Part shown: positions 16,708-26,678 of the stretch, piece by piece | How positions within the stretch are numbered: the first letter of the stretch is position 1 | Layout: every line of letters starts with the position of its first letter | Notes under the pieces: model-generated | Told to the model about the DNA's origin: nothing | Seen by the model: only the letters and a program-made list of their open reading frames with translations | Database searches by the model: none | Translations under genes and position numbers: made by a program | Assembly (NCBI RefSeq): GCF_003171675.1 | Contig: NZ_QFZQ01000010.1 | Location: forward strand, 1 to 64,000 | Source: Reichenbachiella versicolor | GTDB taxonomy: Bacteria; Bacteroidota; Bacteroidia; Cytophagales; Cyclobacteriaceae | Length of the DNA: 64,000 nt | Reading direction: 5' to 3'

Positions 16708-19700
16708 CTACTCAATCACCAGCTTGATCTGAACGGATGATTTGCCTCCAGAGACTTTAACTAAGTATAGCCCTGCTTCTAACCCTGCTGTTGAAATTGA
16801 TTGCTCGGAGTCAAATGATGATTGCTTTACTAGATCACCTAGAAAAGTGTAAATACTGACTGTACCCTTTTCCAAGCCTGCTATATTGATATATCCTTTA
16901 GCTGGATTTGGATATACTAAAATCTGTGGTTCTTCGACTATTTCCTCTATGATGGTATTCTCGGAAGATTGTTCTTCTGTCACTTCTCTAGCTCCTGATG
17001 CCGCCCCACTGCTAGGAATATATTCTCCGGCATACCAACCACTTCCATAGGTGGAAGCATAGAATTTATTGGGATTACTGTTATCTATAGCGATGTCATT
17101 GATTCTATCAGACTGACCATTTCCTGTATTGATCTTGATCCAAGAAGTACCTGAATCTTTGGACAAATAGGTTCCTGCATTTCTTTCGCCTATAGTTGTA
17201 TTGGACAAGGTACTGAGCAAAATAGTTTTAGGGTCTGTCAAAGCTGTTTCCACTCTATATGTCCAAGGGAAGTCAAATATTTGAGTCCATGATACGAGTT
17301 CATCTGAGCTCATCCACAGACCTCCTTCATCGGCATCAGCTCCTTTGTAGCCTGACGAAATATAGACTTTTCCATCTTTTGCGAAGTGGATATCATTGAT
17401 ACCGAAATCACCACTTATGCTAGCTGTAGAGGCTACTTCCGTCCAAGAATTACCTCTATTGGTGGTTTTGTACAATCCACCGTTTCCACCTTGTACTGCC
17501 GCATATAGTACTTTTGGATTGGTGGGGTGCATGGCTATGGCAGTCACGTCTCTAGAGGTAGGAAGTCCTGAGTTGATTTCTTCCCAAGTTTCTCCGCCGT
17601 CTGTAGTTCGATGCACTCCATGACTTCCTACGCTATTTCCTACGAGTTGAACATTTTTAGACTTCTTGGGTACATTGAAGTACATGTATTTGGGGTTATT
17701 GTAGTCTATTGTCAAGTTCATCTGATGAATTGACTGATCTCCACCACCACTGGCAGGCCAAGGTTTTTCGATGGCTACACCATGTTTGTTCCATGTAGTG
17801 CCACCATTCGTTGATTTGAAAAATTCACCTCCACCATGCTGTCTAAAGAATAATGCAAAATGGACGTTGGTGTTGCTGGGGTGAATGGCGTAGGAGCTTA
17901 GTGACTGCTCATGTTCACTGAACTTGAAGGCTGTCGCTCCTTGTGCACCTGCCCTGACGTTTTCACCTTCATCATTTGTCACCCAAAGTGAGTTTTCACC
18001 AGCTGCACAAAAAACTTTGTTGGGTATATCTGGATGCTGATAAAACCCATGGCCTGGCAGGTTACTATTTCCTGCTCCCACCCAGCTGTTTGCGGTTCCT
18101 GTTGCTCTGTCATCGATATCGACCCATGTGTCTCCTCCGTCATATGACATCAGAGATATTTTAGCCATCTGGGTATGAAGGACGGAACCATCAGCATTGA
18201 ATCGAGTAAAATTACAGGACTTGCGATCATAGGCATCTCTATCTACCCACTGATGTAAATATCTCAAAGTTATATTGGTCCCCACTGGATTGCCTCTATC
18301 CCTCCAGTACCGTACATCATCACCTTTGTTCCAATTAATTCCATTTCTAAAGGTGACAAACCAATGATCTCCTCCATTTTTAGTTCTCCAGATTTGACCT
18401 GGCAAGAAGTTGTTCGTAGAGCTATTAGAGTACATGTTATTCATGTACAAATTGTCGGGATCGTTAGGATCAACGGTGATTTCATTGAAACGCTGGGTGA
18501 TTTTAGTGGGTAATTCGGAAAATCTAGATTTAGCCTCTTCTACAGTAATACCAAAATAGAAAGCTACCGTGTTGTAATAGCTTTTCTTGACCGCATGGTT
18601 TGATCGGAACTGTGTCATATCTAGCGCTAGATCTCCTGTAATATTCTCCCATGTCGCTCCTCTATCGGTACTTTTGAATACTCCCCCTTTATGATCTGTG
18701 ACTGTATTTCCGTCTGCTTTCCATGTGATGTTGTTCAGCACATAGAGTGTCACTTGTCCAGTTTCTTCGTCATGATGCATGGTCATTGACTTGATGACAT
18801 CATGATCCAAACCACTACTGAATTTTGTCCAGTTAGCTCCTTTATTCGTACTCTTATAGAAACCATAGTTGGTAGACACGTAAACAATCCAAGGTTTGAC
18901 TGGGTCGACTATTATTGTTTCTACTTCTGCTTTTGGGTGAAGCCCTGTAGCACTTAGGGTCCAGCTGACTCCTCTGTCATTGCTTACCCATATTTTTCCT
19001 TGGCTGTTTTCATCTACCCATATACCGTGTGGATCGGATTTTGGAAACTCTACATGTGCGAAGTCTCTCATTCTACCTGCTCCTACATACCAGACTTTAT
19101 CATCATCAGGACGCGGGGTGACACATGCTAGATATGCTCCTCCAAACGTAGAATTGAGTTCGGTCATTAGTCTCCAAGACTTGCCCTTGTTAGTCGTCTG
19201 ATACAATCCAAAATTCTTCTCTACTGTAGCAAATCCATACTTTTCGTCTTGTCTAGAGAAATCGACATAGGCAAACTCTACGGGTCCTCTTAGTCCTGTA
19301 TTGAATCCTGGTGCGTCATCATTCATCACAGAGTGGTAAGTCTTACCCTTGTTAGTCGAGCGATAGGTATTGTGCATGTTTGGTGCGATAAACAATACAT
19401 TCGGGTCTGTTGGATGCCAAAATGCACACTTATTGTTGCCACTCATTCCTGGACCGAACTGAGTCCATTTTACACTTTGTTTTGAGGCTATATTCTTTGT
19501 TTTCAGATCAGAAAAGAACTGTGTGGCATTGAATGTTGGATCTGTCACAGCAGCACTTCCAGTTTCCTTGAGGACTTTGATGCCGTCTATATAGTATTCA
19601 CCCTTATTTGCAGAGTTTGGCCGGAAGGTAAAGAGTATGTAGCCGTTGTTGGCATTGACTGTTGGGGTAAATTCAAAGGAGTATTTGGCCCAGCCTGTTT

Positions 19701-20070
19701 GATTCCAATCGATATTGGAAATCCCTATTTGGTTACCTCCATTATCGAAAAGCTTGATCATAGATGCGGTATTGTCACTTGGATCAGGGGAATACCATTT
19801 GAATGAAATAGTGTATTTCTTACCTGCTTCCCAGTCTATGGTTTTAGGCGTGTTAAAATTCACTTTTTGATTTGATGAGGTGAGCTTAATTCGAGCGGAA
19901 TAGTCGCCCCAGGAGGAATGAGCATTAGAACGTTCTAGAAGGGCACCACCTTGAGCCAAGGTGCTTCTCCATTCGTTTGAAAAATTGGACTCGAAACCTG
20001 AGGTAAAAATAGTTTCATCTGCCCACACCATAGTCGGCAGCATGAGCATAGCTAGTATTAGTCTTATCAT
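16708..20070 (-). CDS. T9SS-secreted Asp-box (BNR/sortilin-like) beta-propeller protein with N-terminal CBM-like domain
   Basis: About 1120 residues. A signal peptide (MIRLILAMLMLPTMVWA) sets the start at 20070 instead of 20097. Residues ~20-165 look like a jelly-roll carbohydrate-binding domain (EWRSTLAQGGALLERSNAHS...FTFRP). Then come at least a dozen Asp-box repeats (STNKGKTYHS, SNDRGVSWTL, STDRGATWEN, TTDGGETWEE, SKDSGTSWIK), which build large beta-propellers as in GH74 enzymes, sialidases and VPS10/sortilin proteins. The last ~75 residues are a T9SS tail (ILVYPNPAKG). It lies downstream of a sulfatase and a hybrid sensor, so it probably acts outside the cell on a polysaccharide. Whether it is a hydrolase or only a binder is not clear. 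Confidence 0.85.
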   Translation of the reverse strand: MIRLILAMLMLPTMVWADETIFTSGFESNFSNEWRSTLAQGGALLERSNAHSSWGDYSARIKLTSSNQKVNFNTPKTIDWEAGKKYTISFKWYSPDPSDNTASMIKLFDNGGNQIGISNIDWNQTGWAKYSFEFTPTVNANNGYILFTFRPNSANKGEYYIDGIKVLKETGSAAVTDPTFNATQFFSDLKTKNIASKQSVKWTQFGPGMSGNNKCAFWHPTDPNVLFIAPNMHNTYRSTNKGKTYHSVMNDDAPGFNTGLRGPVEFAYVDFSRQDEKYGFATVEKNFGLYQTTNKGKSWRLMTELNSTFGGAYLACVTPRPDDDKVWYVGAGRMRDFAHVEFPKSDPHGIWVDENSQGKIWVSNDRGVSWTLSATGLHPKAEVETIIVDPVKPWIVYVSTNYGFYKSTNKGANWTKFSSGLDHDVIKSMTMHHDEETGQVTLYVLNNITWKADGNTVTDHKGGVFKSTDRGATWENITGDLALDMTQFRSNHAVKKSYYNTVAFYFGITVEEAKSRFSELPTKITQRFNEITVDPNDPDNLYMNNMYSNSSTNNFLPGQIWRTKNGGDHWFVTFRNGINWNKGDDVRYWRDRGNPVGTNITLRYLHQWVDRDAYDRKSCNFTRFNADGSVLHTQMAKISLMSYDGGDTWVDIDDRATGTANSWVGAGNSNLPGHGFYQHPDIPNKVFCAAGENSLWVTNDEGENVRAGAQGATAFKFSEHEQSLSSYAIHPSNTNVHFALFFRQHGGGEFFKSTNGGTTWNKHGVAIEKPWPASGGGDQSIHQMNLTIDYNNPKYMYFNVPKKSKNVQLVGNSVGSHGVHRTTDGGETWEEINSGLPTSRDVTAIAMHPTNPKVLYAAVQGGNGGLYKTTNRGNSWTEVASTASISGDFGINDIHFAKDGKVYISSGYKGADADEGGLWMSSDELVSWTQIFDFPWTYRVETALTDPKTILLSTLSNTTIGERNAGTYLSKDSGTSWIKINTGNGQSDRINDIAIDNSNPNKFYASTYGSGWYAGEYIPSSGAASGAREVTEEQSSENTIIEEIVEEPQILVYPNPAKGYINIAGLEKGTVSIYTFLGDLVKQSSFDSEQSISTAGLEAGLYLVKVSGGKSSVQIKLVIE

Positions 20071-20488
20071 GACAATTGGTTTATAGTAAATAATCAATTA
20101 AAGATGCTAAGACTATAACTAGGCAATTCGTCCAATACAAGAATCACATAGGAGGGCTGCACTCATCCTATGGACCTATCAAAAGAAAGAGACCCAGATT
20201 AGCGTCTTATCATCGCAGGTTTAAAATTGCCATATCTGGTGACTAAAAAGGATGATTTTTTTACTGTAAAAAAGGGATAAAACAGAATATTATTCCGTAC
20301 AAACCCTTATTTACAACACAACCCTCATATAACGGTAATTCAATATCCCAAATTGAAAGTTGAGGAATTAAGAAAAATGAATCCTGCTGGTGTGATGTAG
20401 GGAAGCTTTTCTTCTTATTGGTGATGGAAGTGCTTTTCTTAGGTTAAATCCACTATATAGATTGGCTGTTTAGCAGGAATAAAAAAAA
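20071..20488. other. Intergenic region between sulfatase and Asp-box genes
   Basis: About 420 bp with no supported gene. The sulfatase terminator lies at its right edge. I see no perfect housekeeping promoter for the Asp-box gene, so it may depend on another activator, such as the nearby hybrid sensor. Confidence 0.45.
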
Positions 20489-20524
20489 GCTCTCTATGAT
20501 ATTTTTTCAAATATTTAAGAGAGC
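20481..20524 (-). terminator. Terminator of the sulfatase gene
   Basis: On the minus strand GCTCTCT (20518-20524) pairs with AGAGAGC (20489-20495), extended by an A/T-rich stem, and is followed by a run of eight T residues. It starts 25 bp after the sulfatase stop, so the Asp-box gene is probably transcribed separately. Confidence 0.78.
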
Positions 20525-20548
20525 CTCTTTATATAATTATCAGTTCTT

Positions 20549-22099
20549 TTATTTCAATTCTAGCGCTTCTACTTTTCGGTTTTCAGTACCTCTCAGTTCT
20601 TCATATTTTGCACTAAGCTGAGCAAGCAACTCTGGGTTTGATTCTGCTAGATTATTTTGCTGACCTAGATCTTCTTTCAAATTGTACAGCATAGCCGTCT
20701 CGCTATTTCCCAATTCGATATTGACTTCGGTGTTTACAGCTGGTCCTTCATATGCAGGGATGAAGATGTAGTCTCCTGTTCTCAATGCGGTTCGAGAAGT
20801 CGCTTCGATTATTAGGTTCTCTCTTCCTTCCTCAGACTTCCCTAGTATTACATCTAGCAATTCTTCACTGTCTTGAGTCTTGTCTTCGCTTCCTACCAGC
20901 TTAGCGATAGAGGCAAAAACGTCCATCTGACAGATCAATGCATCAGATACTTTTGGCTGTATGGTGCCTTTCCAGTACACCCAAAATGGTACTCTTGTTC
21001 CTGCTTCGAATAAGCTATACTTACCGCCTCTTAGTCCGCCTTTGGGATCATGATTTCCGATTCTAGTATCTGCCTCGTCATTGTAGCCATCGTTCAATAC
21101 TGGTCCATTGTCACTGGAGAAGATGATAATGGTGTTTTCTAATATTCCTTCTTCTTCTAGTGTCTTCACGAATTCACCAACACACCAATCTGCTTCCACG
21201 ATGACGTCTCCTCTTGGCCCAAGGTCTGTAGCACCTACAAATCTAGGGTGGGGCGTTCTAGGCACGTGGGGTTGCTGCATTGCATAGTATAGGAAAAATG
21301 GTTCTTCCTTGTGATCTCTGACGTATTGCTGAGCTCTTGCTAAGAAGTTGTCAGCCATATCTTCATCTACCCACTTGGCAGATTCTCCACCTTTCATGTA
21401 GCCAATTCTTGGAATACCGTTAACGATAGAGCTATTGTGTCCGTGGTGCCATGTCATTCTTAGTAGCTCAGGGTTATCCTTGCCTGTAGGCTGTCCTTCG
21501 TAGTTCTTGGCATAGTCAACTTCGATAGGATCATTTGGGTCTAGATTTTCTACCAATCCATCTTTCAAATAAACGGTAGGTACTCGGTCTTGTGTAGCTG
21601 CCATGTAGTATGCACTCTGAAATCCTACTTCGTTAGGCCCAGGAGATACTCTTTCATTCCAATTTACAAACCCAGATCCTAATCCTAAGTGCCACTTGCC
21701 TACAAGTCCCGTTGCATATCCTTGAGCTGCTAGCATTTTTGGAAGTGTCATTTGTGCCGTATCAATGATCAATGGTGCCGTCCCTGGTAGAATCTTGGCT
21801 CCTCTTCTCCATGGGTATCTACCGGTCAATAGTGCATATCTACTGGGTGTGCAAGTTGCAGAAGAAGCGTATCCGTTGGTGAATCTTACACCTTCATTGG
21901 CTAGCTTATCCATATTTGGAGTAGGAATATCCTTAGCGCCGTATGCTCCTACATCTCCATAACCAAGATCGTCTGTATAGATTACCACTATATTGGGTTT
22001 GTTAGGAACTTTGGAATCTGTGCTTCCTTCTTCTTTGGTAGGCTTCGTACATGAAGCGATTACCAAAGCAAGTATTAATAGTTGAAAAAGTGTTTTCAT
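20549..22099 (-). CDS. Type I (formylglycine) sulfatase, lipoprotein
   Basis: A 516-residue arylsulfatase-type enzyme that removes sulfate esters, probably from a polysaccharide. The start at 22099 (MKTLFQLLILALVIASC) gives a lipoprotein signal with the lipid Cys at residue 17; the frame opens earlier at 22153 but only adds a non-signal leader. Metal-binding IYTDDLGYGD is near residue 40. The CTPSR motif (Cys83) is the site that is oxidised to formylglycine, followed by LLTGRYPWR. GKWHLGLG and SSDNGP motifs complete the active site. It is 146 bp downstream of the hybrid sensor on the same strand. A maturation enzyme is not encoded in the window. Confidence 0.93.
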   Translation of the reverse strand: MKTLFQLLILALVIASCTKPTKEEGSTDSKVPNKPNIVVIYTDDLGYGDVGAYGAKDIPTPNMDKLANEGVRFTNGYASSATCTPSRYALLTGRYPWRRGAKILPGTAPLIIDTAQMTLPKMLAAQGYATGLVGKWHLGLGSGFVNWNERVSPGPNEVGFQSAYYMAATQDRVPTVYLKDGLVENLDPNDPIEVDYAKNYEGQPTGKDNPELLRMTWHHGHNSSIVNGIPRIGYMKGGESAKWVDEDMADNFLARAQQYVRDHKEEPFFLYYAMQQPHVPRTPHPRFVGATDLGPRGDVIVEADWCVGEFVKTLEEEGILENTIIIFSSDNGPVLNDGYNDEADTRIGNHDPKGGLRGGKYSLFEAGTRVPFWVYWKGTIQPKVSDALICQMDVFASIAKLVGSEDKTQDSEELLDVILGKSEEGRENLIIEATSRTALRTGDYIFIPAYEGPAVNTEVNIELGNSETAMLYNLKEDLGQQNNLAESNPELLAQLSAKYEELRGTENRKVEALELK

Positions 22100-22244
22100 C
22101 TCATCATTTAGCTTATATCGACTCATGACGTCCCGCCAATTCGCCTGAGTCAATTAGTAATAGTAACAGTCATACATGGCGGCAGCTCAAATTTGCAATG
22201 AATAATCTGAAATGTCATGGACATATGTAGACTATCAGAATAAC

Positions 22245-25200
22245 CTATTCTTTTCGATTTTGCTGCTGCATTTGATACTCCTTAGGAGGAATACCAAATT
22301 CTTCTTTAAAGCAGAGTCTGAAATACTTTGGGTCGTTAAATCCTACTTCGTTCATGACTTGGGTGACCGACGTGATGTCTTTTCGAGTAAAGAGTTGGGC
22401 AGCACGCTTGAGCCTCATTTTTCTCACAAAAGCTTTGGCAGTACTACCTACTAGTGCTTTCATTTTTTTATTGAGATGGTGCTGAGACAGTCCGCATTCC
22501 ATGGCGAGTTCTTCTATAGCAAACTCTGAATTAGAAATATTAGCTTCGATATTTTTCATCAGTCGATCGAGGAACTTTTGATCAGAATTGGTCAATCCTA
22601 TTTCTGCTGGTTCCATATCGACTTTGCTTCGGTACTTTTCTATGATTTTGACCCTAGTATGCAAAATTGCCTTTAGTCGTGCTTCTAGTTCTTCTACTCT
22701 AAATGGTTTAGTAACATATGCTTCAGCTCCTACGTGATAACCGGTGAGTTTATCATCTTCGGTATCTTTCGCCGTCAGTATAATCACAGGAATGTGACTG
22801 ATTCTATCATCAGCTTTTAGCTTCTTACAAAATTCAATTCCATTCATGCCGTCCATCATCACATCTGTGATCACTATGTCTATGGTCTCTTCTTGACATA
22901 TTTTAAGCCCTTCTGAGCCATCTGCCGCTTCGTAGATATTATAATTCTGACTAAAACTATCTTTGATAAATTGCCGAATTTCTTCGTTGTCTTCTACCAC
23001 TAGTACGGAGTGATCTTTCTCCCTATCTTCTTCTGAATCATGAATACTGACATGTTCTTCGGGAATAAGCCAATCTACATTGGAGTTATCTTCCTTAAGA
23101 TCTTCTACCTCTAAAACTTGTTCGGCTTGATAGGCACTTTTTTCTATTGGTAGTGTGATGATAAAGGCGGTTCCTTCTTTTCGTTTTCCTTCCAATTCAA
23201 TGGTCCCCTTGTGAAGACTTACTAAACTCTGAACGAAGGACAGACCAATACCAGAACCTGATTTACCTGTATGATCCAGCGTATTGAATCTTTCGAATAT
23301 TTTATCCCTTTGCTCTTCTGGTATCCCATCACCATTGTCAGCTACGACTATATATAGTTCTGTCTTTTTCTTATCTATGATCACATCGATTTTGCCTCCA
23401 TCTGCTGTGAACTTGAAGGCATTGGATAGTAGATTGAATATCACTCGCTCAATCACTTCTCTATCAAACCACATCTCAATAGATTGAGAATAGGTTACTT
23501 TTAAATCAATATCTTTTTGATTAGCCAGATTCTGAAAATTTCCTGAGAGCTGTTCTATGTAACTTGTGATACTGCCCATAGACACGCGGAGCTTCATCAT
23601 TCCTTGCTCTGCTTTTCTAAAACCTAATAACTGATTAATTAGATTGAGAAGTGATTTTGAGTTGCGAAGGATATTTTGATAATACTTCTTTTTCTCTTCA
23701 TCGGAAATCTCGTCACTACTATTATCCAACTTCTCAGAGTATCCCAAAATCAATGTCAAAGGAGTTCTAAATTCATGTGAGATATTGGTAAAGAACTTGA
23801 GTTTCATCTGATGAACCTCCTCATTTTTCTTCTGTAAAACCAATTCGTTCTTACTTGATATGGTGATCAATGTAAACCTCCTAGAGACATAAAAGATCAC
23901 TATGAACAAAACGACATAGAAAATATATGCCCATATTGTCAACCAAGGTGGAGTTTGTATAATAAACTTAATTGTTTTGGCTTCGCTCCATACTCCATCG
24001 CTATTTCCTGCCTTGACCATGAGCTTATACTCTCCATGAGGAAGATTCGTATATCTGATCGTTCGATTCTTGACATTAGTAGTAATCCATTCCTTATCAA
24101 AACCTTCAAGTTTATACTTATAGGTATTTTGTTTTGGTGCTACAAAGTGTAATGCTGCCATTTCAAGAGAAAAGCTATTTTGATGATGCTCTAATTCGAT
24201 TTGATCTACATGATTGAGCTGTTTTACTAATATGACTTTGCCATTGAGCTTTTCACCGACTTTGATAGGATGATTGTCTATCAACAAATTGTCAAAAGAT
24301 ACAGAGGGAGGTACTGTATCTGTTCTTACCTTTTCTGGGAAGAAAGCATTGAACCCGTTTACTCCTCCGAAGATCATTTCTCCACTTCGTCTACGCCAAG
24401 CTGCCATTTCACCAAATTCCAAATCTTGCAATCCTTCACTCAATCCATAATTGGTCACATAAAGATTTTCTGGGTCGAATTTTGAGATTCCGTTATTACT
24501 AGAGATCCAAAGATTTCCGTCATCATCTTCAAGTATAGCCTTTATCACTTCACTTGGAAGCCCATCTTCCATTCCGTACCTAACAAATTTATCCTCGTCT
24601 ACATTCTCTCCCTTAAACACCCTATTCAAGCCTCCTCCTAAAGTGCCTACCCAAACGTCATTATTACTAGTCACATATATAGGTAGTATATAATCCTTTG
24701 AGATTGAATATGGGTCCTTAGGATCATTGGTATACTGAATGAATCTTGGAAGATTCGTTTTCAAATCTTCTTTTGGTATTTTATTGAGGCCTTTATCAGT
24801 ACCTATCCATAAATTCATATCTTGGTCAAACTTCAGGCTTCTAATAATATTAGAAAGTAAACCTGAGCTCTCATGTTGCTCAATATTGAAATTGGTAATG
24901 CTGACAGGTTTACCATCGTCATTAAATAGATATCTATAAAGTCCCCCTGAATATGTGCCTGCCCAAATCTGATTTTTAGATGCCTCTATGCAAAAAACAG
25001 CAAGCTCTGGCTGTTTTATATATCGCTGTTCGTACTGCTCAGGTTTTCTTCCATCTATTCTGATTAGGTTCAGATTGACCTTATATCCTCCTCCTAAAAC
25101 GATGTACTTTTTGTTTCCTAAAATCGCCTCATTGATAGATGTCAGAAAATGAGTTTTTTTAAAAATATCTATCTGGTTTATGTTGTACCATCCATTATGA

Positions 25201-26372
25201 TATTTCTTCCCTGCTCTTGCAGGTAGCACATTTGCCCCTTTGGACTCTGACCCCATCCACAGATTATTTTGGCTGTCTTCAAATACAGACCTAATGACAT
25301 TTGAAGTAATTGCTCTTTCGTTTGAGGTCTTCTTAAAATGTTTGAACGTGGTTTTGGGATTATACTTACTTAGCCCACCACCTTTGGATCCAATCCAGAT
25401 TAATCCACTTCTATCCTCATAGAGAGAAAATGGGGATTCGCTGTTGATGGACTTGGGATTTGATGGTTTGGTTTTAAACTTGAAAGGTTTTTGTTTTTTG
25501 GTTACGTCAATTTTTTGAACACTCAACCCATTATTTCTATTGGCTCCCCATACTCGTCCGTCTTGACTTATTATTGTTTCTCTGCTATACATGGGAGAAA
25601 CCATCGTAAAAACAGGATTTCCTGAATTCAAGCTCTTATGTGTCACAAAGTGAACCCCTTTAGCAGAAATCAACAGACCGTTCTGGTAATCATCTATATC
25701 CTCGACTACTCCCAAGTTTTCATCTACGATCTTCATAAACTGCCCTTTTGATCTAGAATCTCCTATAAATCTGAAAAGTCCTTTCTTGGAGCCAACCCAA
25801 ATACCGTCATACTTATCTTGATAAATGGTCATGACCGCTGAGCCATTAAAGTCATTTATAGGATAGTTGATAATATCCAAAAGCTCCCCTGCACTATTGA
25901 AGATCAACTTATCAATCCCGTCCATTCCTCCTGCCCAGACATTGTTTTCCTTATCTATCAACATACACTTGACACCTTTGTTGATAATAGTTAATGGAGC
26001 TACGGTTTCATGATTATAGTTGACGAACGAATCTGTAAACCTGTCGTACTTTGATAAAACCTTGTCACTACTTGCTACCCAAAGTACCCCTGATGATGTC
26101 ACTACCAAATCCATAATGAGATCACCTCCTATAGAAGTAGAGTCTTTGGGGTCATTGATATATTGCTTGAATGTGAAACCGTCAAATCTATTGAGTCCAT
26201 GATTGGTTCCTACCCAGATATACCCATCATGATCTTGAACTATACTTTTGACATCGTTTTGTGACAAGCCATCTCGTGTGGTATACGCTATGAAATTATC
26301 ATATTCGCTTAAGTTTTGTGCTGAGGTTAGATGTGTTAGAAATAGCAAACAGTAAATAAGTCTTCTCATCAT
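22245..26372 (-). CDS. Hybrid two-component system sensor/regulator (HTCS)
   Basis: A 1375-residue one-protein signalling system. A signal peptide is followed by a periplasmic sensor of Reg_prop beta-propeller repeats (WVGTNHGLNRFDG, WIGSKGGGLSKYN and many more) to about residue 700. The Y_Y_Y domain is at about 745-800 and a membrane helix at about 814-830. The histidine-kinase domain has its phospho-His in NISHEFRTPL near 865, with an ATPase domain to about 1070. A receiver with VVEDNEE near 1120 and ITDVMMDG as phospho-site region follows, then an AraC-type HTH over the last ~100 residues. It normally senses an oligosaccharide and activates its own locus; here SusC/D genes lie divergently and the sulfatase lies downstream. 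Confidence 0.96.
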   Translation of the reverse strand: MMRRLIYCLLFLTHLTSAQNLSEYDNFIAYTTRDGLSQNDVKSIVQDHDGYIWVGTNHGLNRFDGFTFKQYINDPKDSTSIGGDLIMDLVVTSSGVLWVASSDKVLSKYDRFTDSFVNYNHETVAPLTIINKGVKCMLIDKENNVWAGGMDGIDKLIFNSAGELLDIINYPINDFNGSAVMTIYQDKYDGIWVGSKKGLFRFIGDSRSKGQFMKIVDENLGVVEDIDDYQNGLLISAKGVHFVTHKSLNSGNPVFTMVSPMYSRETIISQDGRVWGANRNNGLSVQKIDVTKKQKPFKFKTKPSNPKSINSESPFSLYEDRSGLIWIGSKGGGLSKYNPKTTFKHFKKTSNERAITSNVIRSVFEDSQNNLWMGSESKGANVLPARAGKKYHNGWYNINQIDIFKKTHFLTSINEAILGNKKYIVLGGGYKVNLNLIRIDGRKPEQYEQRYIKQPELAVFCIEASKNQIWAGTYSGGLYRYLFNDDGKPVSITNFNIEQHESSGLLSNIIRSLKFDQDMNLWIGTDKGLNKIPKEDLKTNLPRFIQYTNDPKDPYSISKDYILPIYVTSNNDVWVGTLGGGLNRVFKGENVDEDKFVRYGMEDGLPSEVIKAILEDDDGNLWISSNNGISKFDPENLYVTNYGLSEGLQDLEFGEMAAWRRRSGEMIFGGVNGFNAFFPEKVRTDTVPPSVSFDNLLIDNHPIKVGEKLNGKVILVKQLNHVDQIELEHHQNSFSLEMAALHFVAPKQNTYKYKLEGFDKEWITTNVKNRTIRYTNLPHGEYKLMVKAGNSDGVWSEAKTIKFIIQTPPWLTIWAYIFYVVLFIVIFYVSRRFTLITISSKNELVLQKKNEEVHQMKLKFFTNISHEFRTPLTLILGYSEKLDNSSDEISDEEKKKYYQNILRNSKSLLNLINQLLGFRKAEQGMMKLRVSMGSITSYIEQLSGNFQNLANQKDIDLKVTYSQSIEMWFDREVIERVIFNLLSNAFKFTADGGKIDVIIDKKKTELYIVVADNGDGIPEEQRDKIFERFNTLDHTGKSGSGIGLSFVQSLVSLHKGTIELEGKRKEGTAFIITLPIEKSAYQAEQVLEVEDLKEDNSNVDWLIPEEHVSIHDSEEDREKDHSVLVVEDNEEIRQFIKDSFSQNYNIYEAADGSEGLKICQEETIDIVITDVMMDGMNGIEFCKKLKADDRISHIPVIILTAKDTEDDKLTGYHVGAEAYVTKPFRVEELEARLKAILHTRVKIIEKYRSKVDMEPAEIGLTNSDQKFLDRLMKNIEANISNSEFAIEELAMECGLSQHHLNKKMKALVGSTAKAFVRKMRLKRAAQLFTRKDITSVTQVMNEVGFNDPKYFRLCFKEEFGIPPKEYQMQQQNRKE

Positions 26373-26678
26373 CTTCTCTTCGGTTATCTACTACAATTTC
26401 CATGAGAAACACAGGAAAATCAAAAATAACAGAGATGGACTTGCTAGAAGCAGATTAATTCTTTCAATAATCGGGTCAAATCGACCTAAAATCCATTTTG
26501 GATACAGAACACAATAGCTCAAAACCCTTAATATTCACACAATTCACTCCTGTTTTCTTCGATAATCCTACCTCTTTTTTAGTCTGCACACCACGGTTTC
26601 TCTAAGAATTATTCGACTCGCTTGGTAATAGTGATAAATACTATTGTGGATGATAATGGTGTATTCCACTAAAACTAA
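26373..26678. promoter_or_regulatory. Divergent control region between HTCS and susC
   Basis: This 306-bp spacer separates the hybrid sensor (left) from the SusC gene (right). For the sensor, a TATTTTTG element on the minus strand (26421-26428) fits the TAnnTTTG consensus, with only a weak partner upstream. For susC, TACTATTG at 26639-26646 is one base off. A site for the AraC-type domain of the sensor is expected here but cannot be read from one copy. Confidence 0.4.
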